A stretch of 64,000 nucleotides of DNA, taken from NCBI RefSeq assembly GCF_002878395.1, contig NC_061120.1:119538585-119602584 (forward strand), written 5' to 3'. How positions within the stretch are numbered: the stretch's first letter is position 1; the number at the start of each line of letters is the position of its first letter. This stretch comes from Capsicum annuum. Its lineage: Eukaryota; Streptophyta; Magnoliopsida; Solanales; Solanaceae. The translations under genes and the position numbers were made by a program. Shown one piece after another: positions 1-11,580 of the stretch. The notes under the pieces are model-generated. The model was not told the origin of the DNA. It did no database searches and worked only from the letters and a program-made list of their open reading frames with translations.

Positions 1-344
1 GCTTCATTAGAGAGTGAGGTCTTGAACTTAAAGTTTCTCATTTCATGATTAGTACCAAGGTGTGTTAAATTTTTATTTCTTGTGAGAAGGCATACGAGCT
101 AGTTGTGGTGGGTGATTTTTTCATCTTCCACGCAATGAGGTAAATGAGGGTATAACATGCAAGTTATTTTTAGAGTGTTAGTAGTTGTTACATGGTCGCT
201 CACCAAAGTCTATTGCATCTTTCACTATTCCACTGTATAATGAGGGGAGTGATTAGAAACTTATTTGTCCATGTGTGAAATTGTTTTAGTGGTGGCACTG
301 GAGTTGAGTCATCATGATCATTGATTGATAAAATAGAGGGGAGT
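1..344 (+). mobile_element. 3' internal tail of plus-strand LTR element J
   Basis: This stretch lies directly upstream of a clear LTR start. It ends in a purine-rich run (AAATAGAGGGGAG, 331-343) that fits a polypurine tract, the primer site for plus-strand DNA synthesis. I recognise no coding sequence in it; the pol of this element would lie beyond the left edge. The alternative is a solo LTR with a chance purine run next to it. Confidence 0.45.
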
Positions 345-2599
345 TGTAATACCCCGTATTCTCGTGCTATAATTCTAATTGTTATTCCTACACATTTAAG
401 CTCTAATCCAAGTTATTCTAATGTGAATAAAAGTTTCATGATCATTATCCTAGTCTATGGAGTAGTTTATAGGTGAAAAATGTTCATAGCAATGACCTAG
501 AACAAAGTTGAGCTTTGATCAATTGATTCATCCAAAGTTTGACATTTGATTCTACAAGGGTCAACTTCAAACGTTTATATATCTTAACATATTGTAGATA
601 ATTGAATTAGCTTTCCAACAATACCAATTTTGCCATAATCCAATACCCGAGCGAAACGTTATGCTCATTTTCGTGAGAGGCAGTAAGGGTGTGCGATGGG
701 CAATGCACGGACCAATCAAATGTGTGCGATTGTGAGTGCGAGGCACACTTACGAGACCTCTGTAAGGTGTGTAACGCACACCTTAAGGTCTGCCATGGGT
801 TGTGCATTGCATACCTCACTTCCAAATGCCAAAAAAACCCCTATATATGTCTCTAACATGGGATTTAACCCCAATTATCCAGAATCCTTTCACTTTCATC
901 AAAAACTGGTCAAGAACACTCTTAAGGGTTTTAACCTAAATATCAAGATATCTCAAGATTTAATCGTAGTTGTTCAATAATTCTTTAAGATTTGAATTCC
1001 CTATTTTGAGGTCTACAAGAAGCATCTATTAATCTCAAGAATAGCAATCCAAAGTTAAGAGTTCATTCAAAGCATCAATTTCAAGGTATGTGGGGTTTTC
1101 AACAAGGACACCATTTCATTCTTGTGACCAAAAATGTTTTTCTTTTAAGAAGTTATGAATTTTATATGTTTTATTATGAATTTGAAGCATGAATTTACAT
1201 CCTATATTGATTCTCATGAGATTATGAAATTTTCGATATTTTAAAAGTGGAGTTATATAAGACCAATGATATTTTGTGCTCAAAGCTGAAAATTCCAAAT
1301 TTTGAAGAAATATATGTGTTTATGATGTAAAGCTTGAATCTTGATAAGTTGTAATGTGATATTGAGACATTAGTTTTGGACTCTATTTGAGATTGTTTTT
1401 TTTTTCTATGAAAACATTTGTTATAACACCTTGAATTTGAATGATTTGAAAAGATAAAGAAGCTTTGACCTTTTGATCATAAAAAAGGGTTGATTTTGAA
1501 CCCGAGATAAGAAAAGAAATCCACTTTTATTGATTCATTATGAAAGGGGTAGCTCGATGGCTCCCGTTGTGAATTGTTGAACTATTTTATGGTGGATTTT
1601 CTTTTAAAAAGATCTGAGCTAAGTCTGGGAGTAGTCTTTAGCACTGAGCGGGAGGTATAGCGGGTTTGGTACTTCCCTAGAACTGCATACCCCCGTAGGA
1701 GCCAGAATTGAGGCTGATTTTTATGGTGATCACTAGTGCTTCGATTTATAATTTAAGGTCCAACTCTGATGGCAAGGAAAAGGGTGACTCTCCTTAACGT
1801 GGGTAGAATGTTGGACTCCATATAGCTCACTTGGTTTATGTTGGTTATGAAAAACTTCTATAGTGTGTCTCTACTTTATCTAAGAGAAGTGTGTATGGTT
1901 TGAAAAATATGATTTCTGAAAAAGTTACTTGTTTCTGAAAGATTGAAATGTATGCTCTAAAGAGAGATGTTTTAAGACTTGATTACTTTACGAGTTTGAA
2001 ACCGAGCGGAAAGTGAATTTAGAACTTATTGTAATGACTCACTTGTCTTACTTTACATGTATTATTCATCCATAACTTTGATGATTTAATTCGAGCTAAG
2101 TGAGTCATTTATATCAGCATGCATGATTTTTTAAAATGTGGTGCTATTAAGATATTATTTTATATATGCATTGCAACCCCATATGCTCGGTACATTTCCA
2201 TGGTACTGACTCACACACAGCCCGTGTGTTGGGCTGCATTTTCTCGTAATGTAGGTACAAGGTATAGTGTACATCTTCAGATCCAGCTAGTTCACAGCAT
2301 CCAGTCAGCAGGTGATGAGTCCTTTTGATTCAAGGACTTGAGATAGTTGTACAGTTCGAGAAGTATTCTATTTTCTTTATTTGGACGTATTGAGTTGGGA
2401 TAAACGGGAGTCGTGACCCTGCTACCTATAATCAGTACTAGAGGCTTCATAGACAGTCAGTACAAGTTGATGTATTTCATTTTAGTTTTGGTTCTAAAAG
2501 TAGAGTTATAATCTTGTAAATTTAGTGGGGTAGTACTATAATTTTAGTTCAATAATATATTATCAAAGATTAAATGAACTCAAAGAAGAGAACCCAACA
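345..2599 (+). repeat. LTR of element J (probably its 3' LTR)
   Basis: The LTR begins TGTAATACCCCG right after a polypurine tract, as in many Solanaceae gypsy LTRs, and probably ends in CA at 2598-2599. Beyond that, the sequence reads as the LTR of a different family in the opposite orientation, which continues in homology to D's LTR. It holds a TATA-like box (CTATATATG, 841-849) just downstream of an inverted-word cassette. No intact gene is present; short ORFs here are chance. The right end is inferred from where homology to the neighbouring family stops, so it is good to a few tens of bases. Confidence 0.6.
688..815 (+). promoter_or_regulatory. Inverted-word cassette upstream of the TATA box in J's LTR
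   Basis: The words GTGTGCG/CGCACAC and GCAATGCAC/GTGCATTGC recur in both orientations. A perfect 8-bp stem, AAGGTGTG (764-771) with CACACCTT (777-784), has a 5-nt loop. A wider pair, GCAATGCAC (700-708) and GTGCATTGC (802-810), brackets the cassette. It ends about 27 bp before the TATA-like box at 841. The position suggests a U3 promoter element; a regulatory role is inference. Confidence 0.5.
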
Positions 2600-2852
2600 G
2601 AAAATGAATTGGAATTAGGTGTTAAATTGAGAAATTGCTTATTTTAGACCTTTCGAGCCAAAATCCCCTGATTTCACCTTTGAATTTAAGTTTTAACAAG
2701 TTTTAAATGATAAGAATCAAAGAAAACAAATTTAAATAGGAGTTTGGACCTTGCCCAAGCTGGCAAATTGAAGAAATTACCTAAAAACTCAAAATCCCTA
2801 GCTTTATGTTTGAAAAGGTGAAAAATCACAAAAATAAGGGATATAATCCACC

Positions 2853-3058
2853 CAGGCGCTGCTTAAGTCACCAGCAGGTCACTTAAGTGGCTGTCTCTTT
2901 AGTGATCAAGCGTCACTCTTGCGATGCTCAACATTTCGAGTAATCGACTAGACTATAGCTTAAGAAAAAATCACTAAGACAAGCCTTGTGTCGCTTAAGA
3001 GACACTTTGGCATTTATAACAAGTTGCTTAAGAATCTAAAGTGTCGCATAAGCAATGC
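2853..3058 (-). promoter_or_regulatory. CTTAAG-word cassette next to a TATA-like box
   Basis: At least five copies of CTTAAG or CTTAAGT (for example in GCTTAAGTCACC and CACTTAAGTGG) lie within about 200 bp, with several decayed variants. On the minus strand they sit immediately upstream of GATTATATCC (2841-2849). The same word is reused at 33050-33275 in the next LTR of the same array. Confidence 0.5.
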
Positions 3059-3080
3059 ACAAGATGATTGGTGCATCAAT

Positions 3081-3108
3081 TGGAGACATGAAAAATTACA
3101 TGTCTCCA
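3081..3108. repeat. Perfect 10-bp inverted repeat
   Basis: TGGAGACATG (3081-3090) and CATGTCTCCA (3099-3108) are exact reverse complements separated by an A/T-rich 8-nt spacer. The pair lies in the LTR just outside the CTTAAG cassette. Its function is unknown. Confidence 0.7.
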
Positions 3109-3604
3109 GAACACCTTGATATTCTTCTAAACTTTTGTGAATGCAAACAAACTATGATACTACACAAACTTCGATGCTCCAAACTTATTGGAGATATGAA
3201 TTTTCAAAATAATATCATTTTCACACAGTTGACCCCCAAAACCCAATTTCAAAACTTTTTGAACCGATTGTCGAAATGAGATATCAAAGCTGTAAAATCA
3301 AACTAACTACTGTAAAATCAAACCAACAATCTTACCGACCTAAAGTCGATATTTTAGATCTACTAGTGCAGTATGTTTTGCCATCCGATGCACAAATCAA
3401 TAAATGTTTGCCGAAGTCAACTATAAGTCCTTTATAATAACAAAATACCACAATATTTGACAAATCACACTAAATGCATTGCGAATAGTGACAATCATCC
3501 CACACCTCATAATTACCACAATGCAATAGCTACGAAGGGTAAAATGGTAAATTCATAAAGAAATGAATAATTCTCATAAAGAATAAAAAATCTAGTCATT
3601 ATAT

Positions 3605-5219
3605 CAACTACCACTAAGAATCTAGTTCTTCTTCAAACTATAGGCATGATAAATACCTATATAAACAAAAAGCTAGGGATAACTACCATGAATATCAGAC
3701 TCAACCTCCCAAGTAGAGTCATTTATAGGTAGATGTCTCTAATGGATCTTAACTATAGGAATATCTCTAAATATAACCATCTAACATCCATATTTAGAAT
3801 GGAAATGGGCTCCTTAATAATAGACAACCTCTTGTTTAACTGTACTGAATCCCAATGAATGACATGACACTCATTTGAAATGTAACACCAAAGAATTAAA
3901 ACCTGAAAAAAAGTGATGAAGAGCTGATAAATCTGGGGGCAATGCAAACTCATAAGCCATATCCCCAATAGTCTAAATAATCTCCAAAAGTTCAATAAAC
4001 CTATGGATAAGACTACCCCACTACCAAAACAATATCTTTCCTTTCTTAGGTGACATTTGAAGGAATACTCAATCACCAACACAAAATCGCAAGGCACAAA
4101 GTCTATGATCCTCGTAGCAATTCTGTCTACTTTGAGTAGCTTAAAGTATATCCTGAATGACTCAAAATATATGAAAGACTCACAAATCAAGTCTTTACCT
4201 TGAGGTCTAATCTTAGAAACCTTAAACTAACTAACTAGAGAGGTACAATGCCTAACATACAAAGCCTCAAGTGGAGCTATCTCAATACTAGAATTATAGA
4301 TATTATTATAGTAAACTCTACCAAAGCTAGGTTCTTCTCCCACTAACCTCCAAAATCTATCACACAATCATAGAGAGTATCTTCTAAAACCTAGATACGT
4401 ACTCCAACTGACCGTTAGTCTGGAGTTGAAAATTTGTACTCGGATCAACTCGAGTACCCAACTCTTCCTTAAATGTTTTTAAAAAAAGAGATGTGAAAAC
4501 TTAACCTCAATCAAAGTTAATTGACACTGACACAACAAGAAGATAAACTATCTCACATATATTAATATGACCCTATAAGAACTGAAAAATTTGATCAAGA
4601 GTTAAATAGTAAAATTTGGTTAATTGATCCATGATAAACCAAACACAATCAGAACCATGAGAAGTACAAGGAAACTAAGTTATGATGTCTATACTGATAT
4701 GTCCCCATTTTGAATCCAGAATGGATTACTCCTAAGAAAACCATAGAGTCATAAATGCTCATCTTTTACCTACTAGCAGCATAGGCAATGAGCTACAAAA
4801 TCTGCTATGTTCTTCCTCACATCGATCCACTAGTAGTGTTGTCTAAATTCACGATAAATCTTTGTCACTTTTGGATGGATGGAATATCTTGAATAATGAG
4901 CCTCATCCAGATTAATTTAGTCTAATCACCTACCCTTAACATAAAAAATTGGCCCACAATTCTTAAAATATCATCAAGATTAAGCAAGGCTTTCTTAGCC
5001 TCTCCACTTAACACCTTATCCCAAATAACTCTCAACCCAACATTACCAAACTGATGGGCCAAAACATGATTTATCTAGGAATACCTAGACTTAACAAAAG
5101 TGAAAACATACCCAGGTGTCAAAATATCAAGCTTAACTATCTAGTTAGCAATAAACTAAACCTCCAAGGCCTAAGGCCTCTCCTTAGTGATAAATACGCC
5201 AAGCTACCCATGCTAGTCA
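3605..5219 (-). pseudogene. Element F internal fragment: integrase plus chromodomain only
   Basis: The minus-strand translation, in several frames with many stops, reads as a Ty3/gypsy integrase. From right to left it shows the RNase H-integrase linker (a degraded MGSLA-type motif near 5200), a decayed core, the C-terminal GDxVFL..SP(K/M)KG module near 4040-4100, and a chromodomain with HVIHWDSVQL then EPISILNMDVR around 3760-3870, followed by STWEVESDIHGSYP near 3690-3730. The integrase would insert element cDNA, and the chromodomain would target it to marked chromatin. Gag, protease and RT are missing. The linker joins the next LTR directly at 5220 with no primer-binding site, so this internal region is a deletion product. 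Confidence 0.65.
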
Positions 5220-6801
5220 TGTCATCACAAAATTTATGAGTCATGATAGAACCTACTCAATCCCACATCTAGGTAAGCTAAACCATAGCCAGGGCAATAA
5301 GTAATTGGCTAAGTTGGTGGAAAATGGCATAAAAGATGAAAATCATTATTTAAAGACTACAAACATTGATATAACGATAATAATAGACTAATATATAGAT
5401 CAAAGAACAAAAATCATCCAATGACCAAGTAATATCGGTATATGAGCTATTACAAATAAAATATAAGTACCAAAATAATCAAATACAATCCATTTCAGAA
5501 AATTTAAGACTAGATATGGATAATAGAAGAAAAAAGGGCAACTCCAACTCCAAGAGCTTACCCAATCTCTGAAATCAAGCGCGAATGAGCATTACATCAG
5601 CCACGGCTACTAGTACTCAAATTTGCAACAAAAAAGGACAGAAGTAGAGTATGAGTACAAAAACCATGGGTACTCACTAGGCATCATGGCCCAACTGAGA
5701 CAAATCATGAGACAAATATGATAAGATACAAGATAAATGAACTAAGGTAATAGGGCAAATCTAGAAATAAGCGCAAATACTGCTGTGCATAAATAAATAA
5801 GATAAGTTTTAAAAAGTAACATAATGACCACACAATTATAACTACTAAATTTTGTCCCATAAGCTAATAAGTACAAAAAAGTAAGTAACCCAACGTGGGC
5901 CCCTATAAGCCTGAAGGGTATAATCTAAAGAAAATAAATAACTGATGATCTATATCACTACAAAATATCAACTATAACCATCAAACATTCCTTACCGTGT
6001 CATATCATTCAAACCTTCCAATATTGGACTCAAACCGACACTTATATCATCATCCTACCATCCTCAATTGTATCAACATCATAATACACTTTAACCAAAA
6101 CTAATAGTATCAATGTCATCATCAATTAATGAACTTGAACCAGAAATCATATAATCAATATCAATATTAATAGTTGGAGTTGAACTAAAAATCATAGAAA
6201 TAGATCATATCCATAAATCATACCAACAAACCATATCCATAATTCATATCAATAAACTATATAAGTAAACTATACAAATAAACCACAGAATTTTAGCTGG
6301 AATTAGCACAAATTTCCAATATAAAACTAACATACTCATTAGGTATCCAATCTCCTAAAGTACAAAAAGGATCATTAATAAGGGTTTGATATATGCAAAT
6401 AATTCTACAAAATCTAACACAAGTTTTGGACTAAGGTGGGCCAAAGGGGCCTTCTTCTAATCCTTAAAATCTACTTTAGGCAAATTCTACCCCAGGCTAG
6501 CCAAACATATCTAAATTAATTTCTAGATGTTATATAAGAAATAATTACCTCTATGATAGAAATTCATTCTAAAATGTGAACAACTAAGGCAATTCAACCT
6601 AGATTACGATTAACGGATAGCCAAAATAGTCCAAATAAGACTAATCATATCAACAATGCTTCCAATACCAGAATCACTTCCAATATCTTGATTATTTTAC
6701 CTGAACGTCAAAGAAAGTCTCAACAAATATGCTAAACCACTGATTTCCCTTTCAAAAAACTTTCGTAAGATACCACGCTATCAAAATAACAATATACTCA
6801 T
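5220..6801 (-). repeat. Middle LTR of the E/F array, left part
   Basis: This part starts TGTCATCAC at 5220. Its first 450 bp align with 38919-39311, the right LTR of E, including the CTCCAACTCCA(A/G)GAGCT segment. It stops at 6801, where element C has inserted with duplication CTCAT (6797-6801), and resumes at 32693. The two parts total about 2.65 kb, close to D's 2.9-kb LTR. It contains no gene. Confidence 0.6.
6797..6801. repeat. Left target-site duplication of element C (CTCAT)
   Basis: CTCAT precedes the LTR terminus TGATAACAC at 6802. The same five bases follow the CA terminus at 32688-32692. A 5-bp duplication is the normal length for Ty3/gypsy integration. Confidence 0.6.
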
Positions 6802-8294
6802 TGATAACACTCATGCTGTACATCAATTTAACTGCAAGGCGGTCGTTGTCAATAAATTTACCCAACTAGGAGTCGAGGTCGAATTCACGTGGAACAAGAT
6901 GAGTGGAGATTGAGCAAGTCTAAAATAATAGTTGCTTACTAGGGTCAAATCTATAGTACAAAATAGTTTAGGGGGTTTTCAATCTTGTTGAACGTGAAGA
7001 AAAATCTCGGGCTTCTAGGAGACTTACTCAAGACTAAGAATAATTAGAGTACGATAAAATAAATTTGATCTTGGGACTATTCTTTCTTAGGGTGAAGCTA
7101 TGCATGGGAACATTATAATTCAATACAAAATCTAATCGTTAATTATGTGGTAGGCTAGGTTTAATGTATTTGAGGCTAGTTTCTCAACAAAACCTCAAAG
7201 ATGGAACTCATTGACCCTTTCGAGTACCTAACAAGAGTTTCAAATAAAGCCACCCATTACCTTAATAGGGTATCCCTATTTCTAGGATGATACCCATGGT
7301 ATAGTCAACTTCCTGATCACCCTTAAGTCTAAGATAGTGACTAATTTACAAGACATACCAATAAATTATCTACAATTTCCTTGGTCCCACATCCTTCTTT
7401 AAAAGATGAGGTGGGTTCATAAAGTGCACCCAAACCCCTCTTTCAAGGATGGTGTGAGCTTTTAAGAGTTTGGGATTTTCATCCATCAAACCCATTTGAA
7501 TATTTGGGTCTTTCACCCACAAATCCTAACTAATTTATTCATGCAATAGTAAAACTCACATCACAAACTAGTAAATGCACAAACAAATCAAATCCCACAC
7601 TTATTTACATCATAATTTATCATAATATCAAGAGATAGATCTAGCACATCAAAAGGATAATGAAAACTAACATACTAAGATATCCGTCAAAGTTATATAT
7701 AAGAAAATAAATATATGACAAACCACATTTAGACTTAAATGAATCTTCAATAGGCAAAGACAAATCTACACTTCAAGCTCCTCTAATTTCTCCATAGTTA
7801 AAAATTAGTACAAATTAGGTACTAAGCTCCAAGATCCTAAAACTAAGGATGAGAGGGTTATAGAATGATGGATCCCTAAAAAATGAGCATTTTGAACTTT
7901 TAAAAGGGAATTTAGGGTCGGCTATGTTCTTTTACAACTTTGCCTTTGGTTGAAAACCTCATAATCCTGCGATCGTGTGTGAATCTGCCACGATTGCTGA
8001 ATTTTTCAAGTGATCGCAACCTGTTGATTTCTTGACTTACCATGATCATGGTGTCCAATCTGCGATCATGGTACATGAGGCCCAGTTTTCAAATGCTTTC
8101 AAACTTTTGCACTTCTGTTCCCACTTTGATCCTTTTCAGCTCATTTTACATTTTCTTGTCTCAATATTTGTATAACTATAAAATAGGAGAATTAGTGTAT
8201 TTAACCACAGATTTTTCTCACTTAGAAATTCAAATCATAGTAGTGTTCATGGATGTTTATTGCGAATGAGTGGTAAATTCACCCCACATTAACA
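6802..8294 (-). repeat. Element C left (3') LTR
   Basis: Termini are TG at 6802 and CA at 8293-8294. It aligns along its whole length with 31188-32687 and, up to about 7870, with 28730-29812. It is followed by CCCTCAACC, which is purine-rich on the minus strand (polypurine tract). It carries a GCGATCG-word cassette (7965-8075) and a conserved AGGTCGAATT motif 74 bp inside the terminus. No gene is present. Confidence 0.7.
7965..8075 (-). promoter_or_regulatory. GCGATCG-word cassette in element C's left LTR
   Basis: GCGATCG (7969-7975), CACGATTGC (7989-7997), TGATCGCA (8011-8018), the perfect 12-bp palindrome CCATGATCATGG (8040-8051) and TGCGATCATGG (from 8061) lie within about 110 bp. A minus-strand TATA-like run (CTTTTAAAAG) lies around 7895-7905. 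The right LTR has the same words at 32365-32475. Confidence 0.5.
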
Positions 8295-10291
8295 CCCTCA
8301 ACCTAAAGTTTTGCTTGTCCTCAAATAAGACAACCTTTTATCATGAGACAATGTACATTTATGCCCAAATTAGATAAACCAAATAGCTCTTCAAACATGG
8401 ACCAGACTATTTTTGCGATACCCCTAAACATAATACCTATTTTTAAGGATGCAATAGACTTAAAGGGCAATCATACAACAATCACTAATACTCAAGAAAT
8501 GACTCCTCTTTGACCTAAACTACATTATACTCCTTTTGCCTCATTTTTCGGGAGATAATGAAATCACCCACCACAATTTTTTACATGACTCCTCACAAGA
8601 AGGAAAATTCCACACACCAAGTTATCAAATATATAACAAGGAATTGAAGTATGAAACTCTTTCTCTCTCTCAGGAACTCTCGATTTTAAAAAGTACCATT
8701 CCATAGGCTTGCTTCTATTTTTAATCATTACTATTATGAATGCACTTGGTTGAGATCTCAAAGGGATTTTTGAGCTTGTAACATAGGGTTTTGGGTAGGG
8801 TAGGATAAAATTTAGGAAGAAAGTGACTATAGCCTCCTTGAACATCTACATTATACACTTTTTTTATCCAACTTTTTACCATGGGCCACTTCTATTGTTT
8901 TCACTCTTTAAGCATGCCTACTTTTACTACCTTGATTCACTCATCTTTAGGAAAGCATTTTCTTTTCGCTTCTTTGCCTTGTGCATTTCATACTTTTCTT
9001 TCCTTTACTGGTTCCCTTCATTTTTCTATTCATTTGTTAACAAATTTTAGCTCTTAGGAACTAACTTTTATTCTCGTGGCACAAAGTTACCTCTTCCAAT
9101 CTTAACTACCCCCAACATAGGATTTTAGCCTCAATTATATTTTTAAGTCCAACAAAGATAGGGTTCAAATGTGGGATAAGAATTTAAAGGCTCGCGACTT
9201 GGTATATATTTTCCAAAGACTGATCCAATGACTCAAAGTTGGTAACTAGGGGTAACATCTATGTATGGGTAGGATTTTTAGGCTAAAGTAGATTTCCAAT
9301 GTCGCACAGTTTGCCTAAGATTATCTCCCCTACAAAATAAAATCAAAATTAGACGTCAGAGACTACTGGGGAATGTTCTAAATGGTACAAGGACACATGA
9401 AATTTAGAAAAATAAGCTCACCACACAAGGCATGCAAACTCTCTAAGAAGGATAAATTTCCCCTTTCACTTAAGACAAAATAAAGTATCTACCAATTTTC
9501 ACAAGTCAAAAATTTGGAGTCTAAAAAAGAGATAAAAAGAATTGCTATAATGTTTCTCACGTCTATGCCTTTGATGTTTGAAAGTTTGGACAGAGGGGGT
9601 GTTTGCTTTGAATTTGCACCATGCACAGTTTTATAGCCATGACAACAACCCATGTCTTGATCTCAAATATTTTCTTCATATGGGTAACCCAACCTTATGG
9701 ATACTTAGACTTTGCCAATAGTAAGAGGGCAATCTTAAATCCACAATTCCACGGTATTCAGATTTCCCTTGAATTTATAGACTTCATGCTACGTGTACTC
9801 AAACTTTCCCTGCATCTTTGGATCAAAAACCATTCACGATGCTTTTCCCTTAATAATGTTTTCATTCATTCAATCATCGAGAAAGACTCGTCCACCATCA
9901 TTATTAAAAGTAAAGGAAAACTAAAAATGAAAACAATCAATTCACAAAATTTCAATACTTTGCGTAAACTAAATTTAAGAACTGCAAACCAATATGTACT
10001 TTCAGACAAGGGCGGGACCATGACACCCCAACTAAAGGACATATAGTGACCTCACAACATAACTAAAAAGAAAAAGAAGGGTAAAAGGGCTCGGTGAAAC
10101 CTCATTGATTAACGATGCTGAATACTAGACAAAGAGGTGTGATGGCATCATGAGTGGTATGATTTTGGTATCGTTATAGCGATCCTCAGGCTGCAATCTC
10201 AGGTTTTCCCCTATTTTGCTGCATGGCTGTAATATTTCTAAACTTGGTTTTTCCTATTTTCTATCTTCTAATCTTCCTAAAGCACCTGTAA
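8295..10291 (-). mobile_element. Element C internal region, 3' part; no recognisable gene
   Basis: These 2 kb lie between C's 3' LTR and the insertion site of element B. I see no gag, pol or ORF3 motif on either strand. A 141-codon plus-strand ORF (9621-10046) runs against the element and matches nothing I recognise. The last 60 bp (about 10233-10291) match 29813-29885, where the site is uninterrupted, so the second internal copy serves as the empty site for B. Confidence 0.55.
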
Positions 10292-10990
10292 TGTCACACC
10301 TCAAATCTTATTGGGGCAGACAGGCACCCATAGTCGTAAAGGCCTGAGAGAACCTATCAATAACCTTGTAATTCCATGCATGTAACTGTGACAACCAAAG
10401 GTTCTAACAAACATGATATCATGCATTGATGAGAATATCTACATTGCCAAACACAAAATTATATATACAATACTTGGACGTCGGGGCCACCACATCTAAG
10501 AGACATGACACTACCATGTTTAACTTTACATTTATCTACAAAGCCTCTAAAAGATACATAGACTTTAGTTAGGGTCGGGACAAACTGCCACCCTACACTT
10601 ACTACTACACAATCCAAAATATATAGAACCGAATCAAAAAGCCCTAAATCAACCTGCAGCTCACCAATAGTCATTGAATACCATGTTCCCTACTAGAGAG
10701 GTTTATTAGATGAAGCACCTGTGCCTGCAGCATTAAATACAGGTCCCTCATGAGGGACTTCAGTACAAAAATATTTGTTGAATATGTAAGTTTAAAGGTA
10801 ACAACAGATGATATGAGAGCTTAATAGAAATCAAATACAAGTGTATAAGTATAACTAGTAGACCACCTGTACATATACTTGTGGGACTACGTACATTACA
10901 TTCTATTTTTCATTTTTACCTTTCTTAATTCGTAATCTTTGTGAGCTATATAATGCAAATAACCAGCTGATCAGTGGTAAGTAGATAAAT

Positions 10991-11148
10991 TGGGATCGTC
11001 CTATGCTACACTTCTACCCATGAGCTGCCACCCACATATGAACACTGGGATCGGCCCATGCTAGACTATTGGCACTGATCTGCCACCCACATATAAAGGT
11101 ATCGATATCAGCCCATGCTTGGGTTATGACCCTGAGCTGCCACTCATT
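10991..11148. repeat. Three tandem ~55-bp units in B's LTR
   Basis: Units begin at 10991, 11046 and 11102. Each has GATC(G/A)xCCxATGCT followed by a GAGCTGCCACCCAC-type half. The same triplet occurs in the other LTR at 25649-25805, so it predates insertion. Confidence 0.75.
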
Positions 11149-11575
11149 TTAAAGATTTGCATTACTTAGTTTATTTTGCCTTTCAGAAAGTTACTTTTGT
11201 GGTCATAACATTGTGGTACCTTGAAAAAATAATCTAGTATAAGAGACATATAAATGGACACTTAATGCAACAACAATGAGGTGGGGAGTGGTTGGCACGC
11301 AAATTTAGTGTTTAGAAGCTGAAAATAACACATGGCTATTATTTGAATTAACAAAGAACTTCTGAAATTTTCTATTGAAGATAGTTTTTCAGGTTTAATA
11401 ATAAGCATGCATTGAGTTTACCAAGTTAGAGAGTCAAACAAGGTCATTCGATTCATGGGATACAATATGTTGCTATTATGTGTCACTTGTTATAGGATAA
11501 CCTTGGAAACTTGATTGACCAAATGTTTGATTTCACGCCAAAGAGTACAAAATGGAGTGTGCCTTACATACCTGG

Positions 11576-11580
11576 CTATC
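11576..11580. repeat. Left target-site duplication of element A (CTATC)
   Basis: CTATC immediately precedes the terminus TGTAACACC of element A. The identical CTATC follows the terminus CA at 20913-20917. B's intact LTR has a single TTATC at the matching place (near 26205). Confidence 0.9.

Larger units (their letters stand above)
2600..3604 (-). repeat. Left LTR fragment of the E/F chromovirus array
   Basis: Read on the minus strand, the LTR starts at 3604 with TATAATGAC (TG to TA), the same start as D's LTRs, right after the end of F's integrase. The reverse complement of 2640-2850 aligns with 40110-40330 in D's LTR, including the GGGCAAGGTCC segment. A CTTAAG-word cassette occupies 2853-3058, next to a minus-strand TATA-like box at 2841-2847. 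The fragment is cut by J's LTR on its left; the rest should lie beyond the left edge. Confidence 0.6.
10292..11580 (-). repeat. Element B left LTR, first part
   Basis: It starts TGTCACACCTC and aligns with 24947-26210 of the right LTR. It is cut at 11580, after GGCTATC, by element A and continues at 20918. It contains three tandem 55-bp units (10991-11148). No gene is present. Confidence 0.8.

Noticed and set aside
696..980. 94-codon ORF in J's LTR
   Set aside because: It spans the inverted-word cassette and TATA region; LTR promoter sequence, not coding.
3753..4190. 145-codon minus-strand ORF as a host membrane-like protein
   Set aside because: Most of it is out of frame with the integrase C-terminus; only its end (HVIHWDSVQL onward) reads as chromodomain. 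It is retroelement debris.
6876..6890. B-box-like GGTCGAATTC as part of a tRNA gene or SINE
   Set aside because: There is no A-box or cloverleaf at the right spacing, and the block sits at a fixed place in an LTR. It is kept as an LTR motif, not a tRNA.
7965..8075. Spaced inverted words as a CRISPR-like array
   Set aside because: Words are short, irregularly spaced and in both orientations, without conserved full repeats and unique spacers; the sequence is plant LTR.
8823..9050. Phe/Tyr-rich plus-strand ORF that looks like a membrane protein
   Set aside because: The composition comes from a T-rich stretch; there is no conserved start and no partner in the second internal copy.
9621..10046. 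141-codon plus-strand ORF in C's internal region
   Set aside because: It runs antisense to the element, has no recognisable domain, and other Athila-type copies in the window show no matching frame. Long chance ORFs are possible in this sequence.
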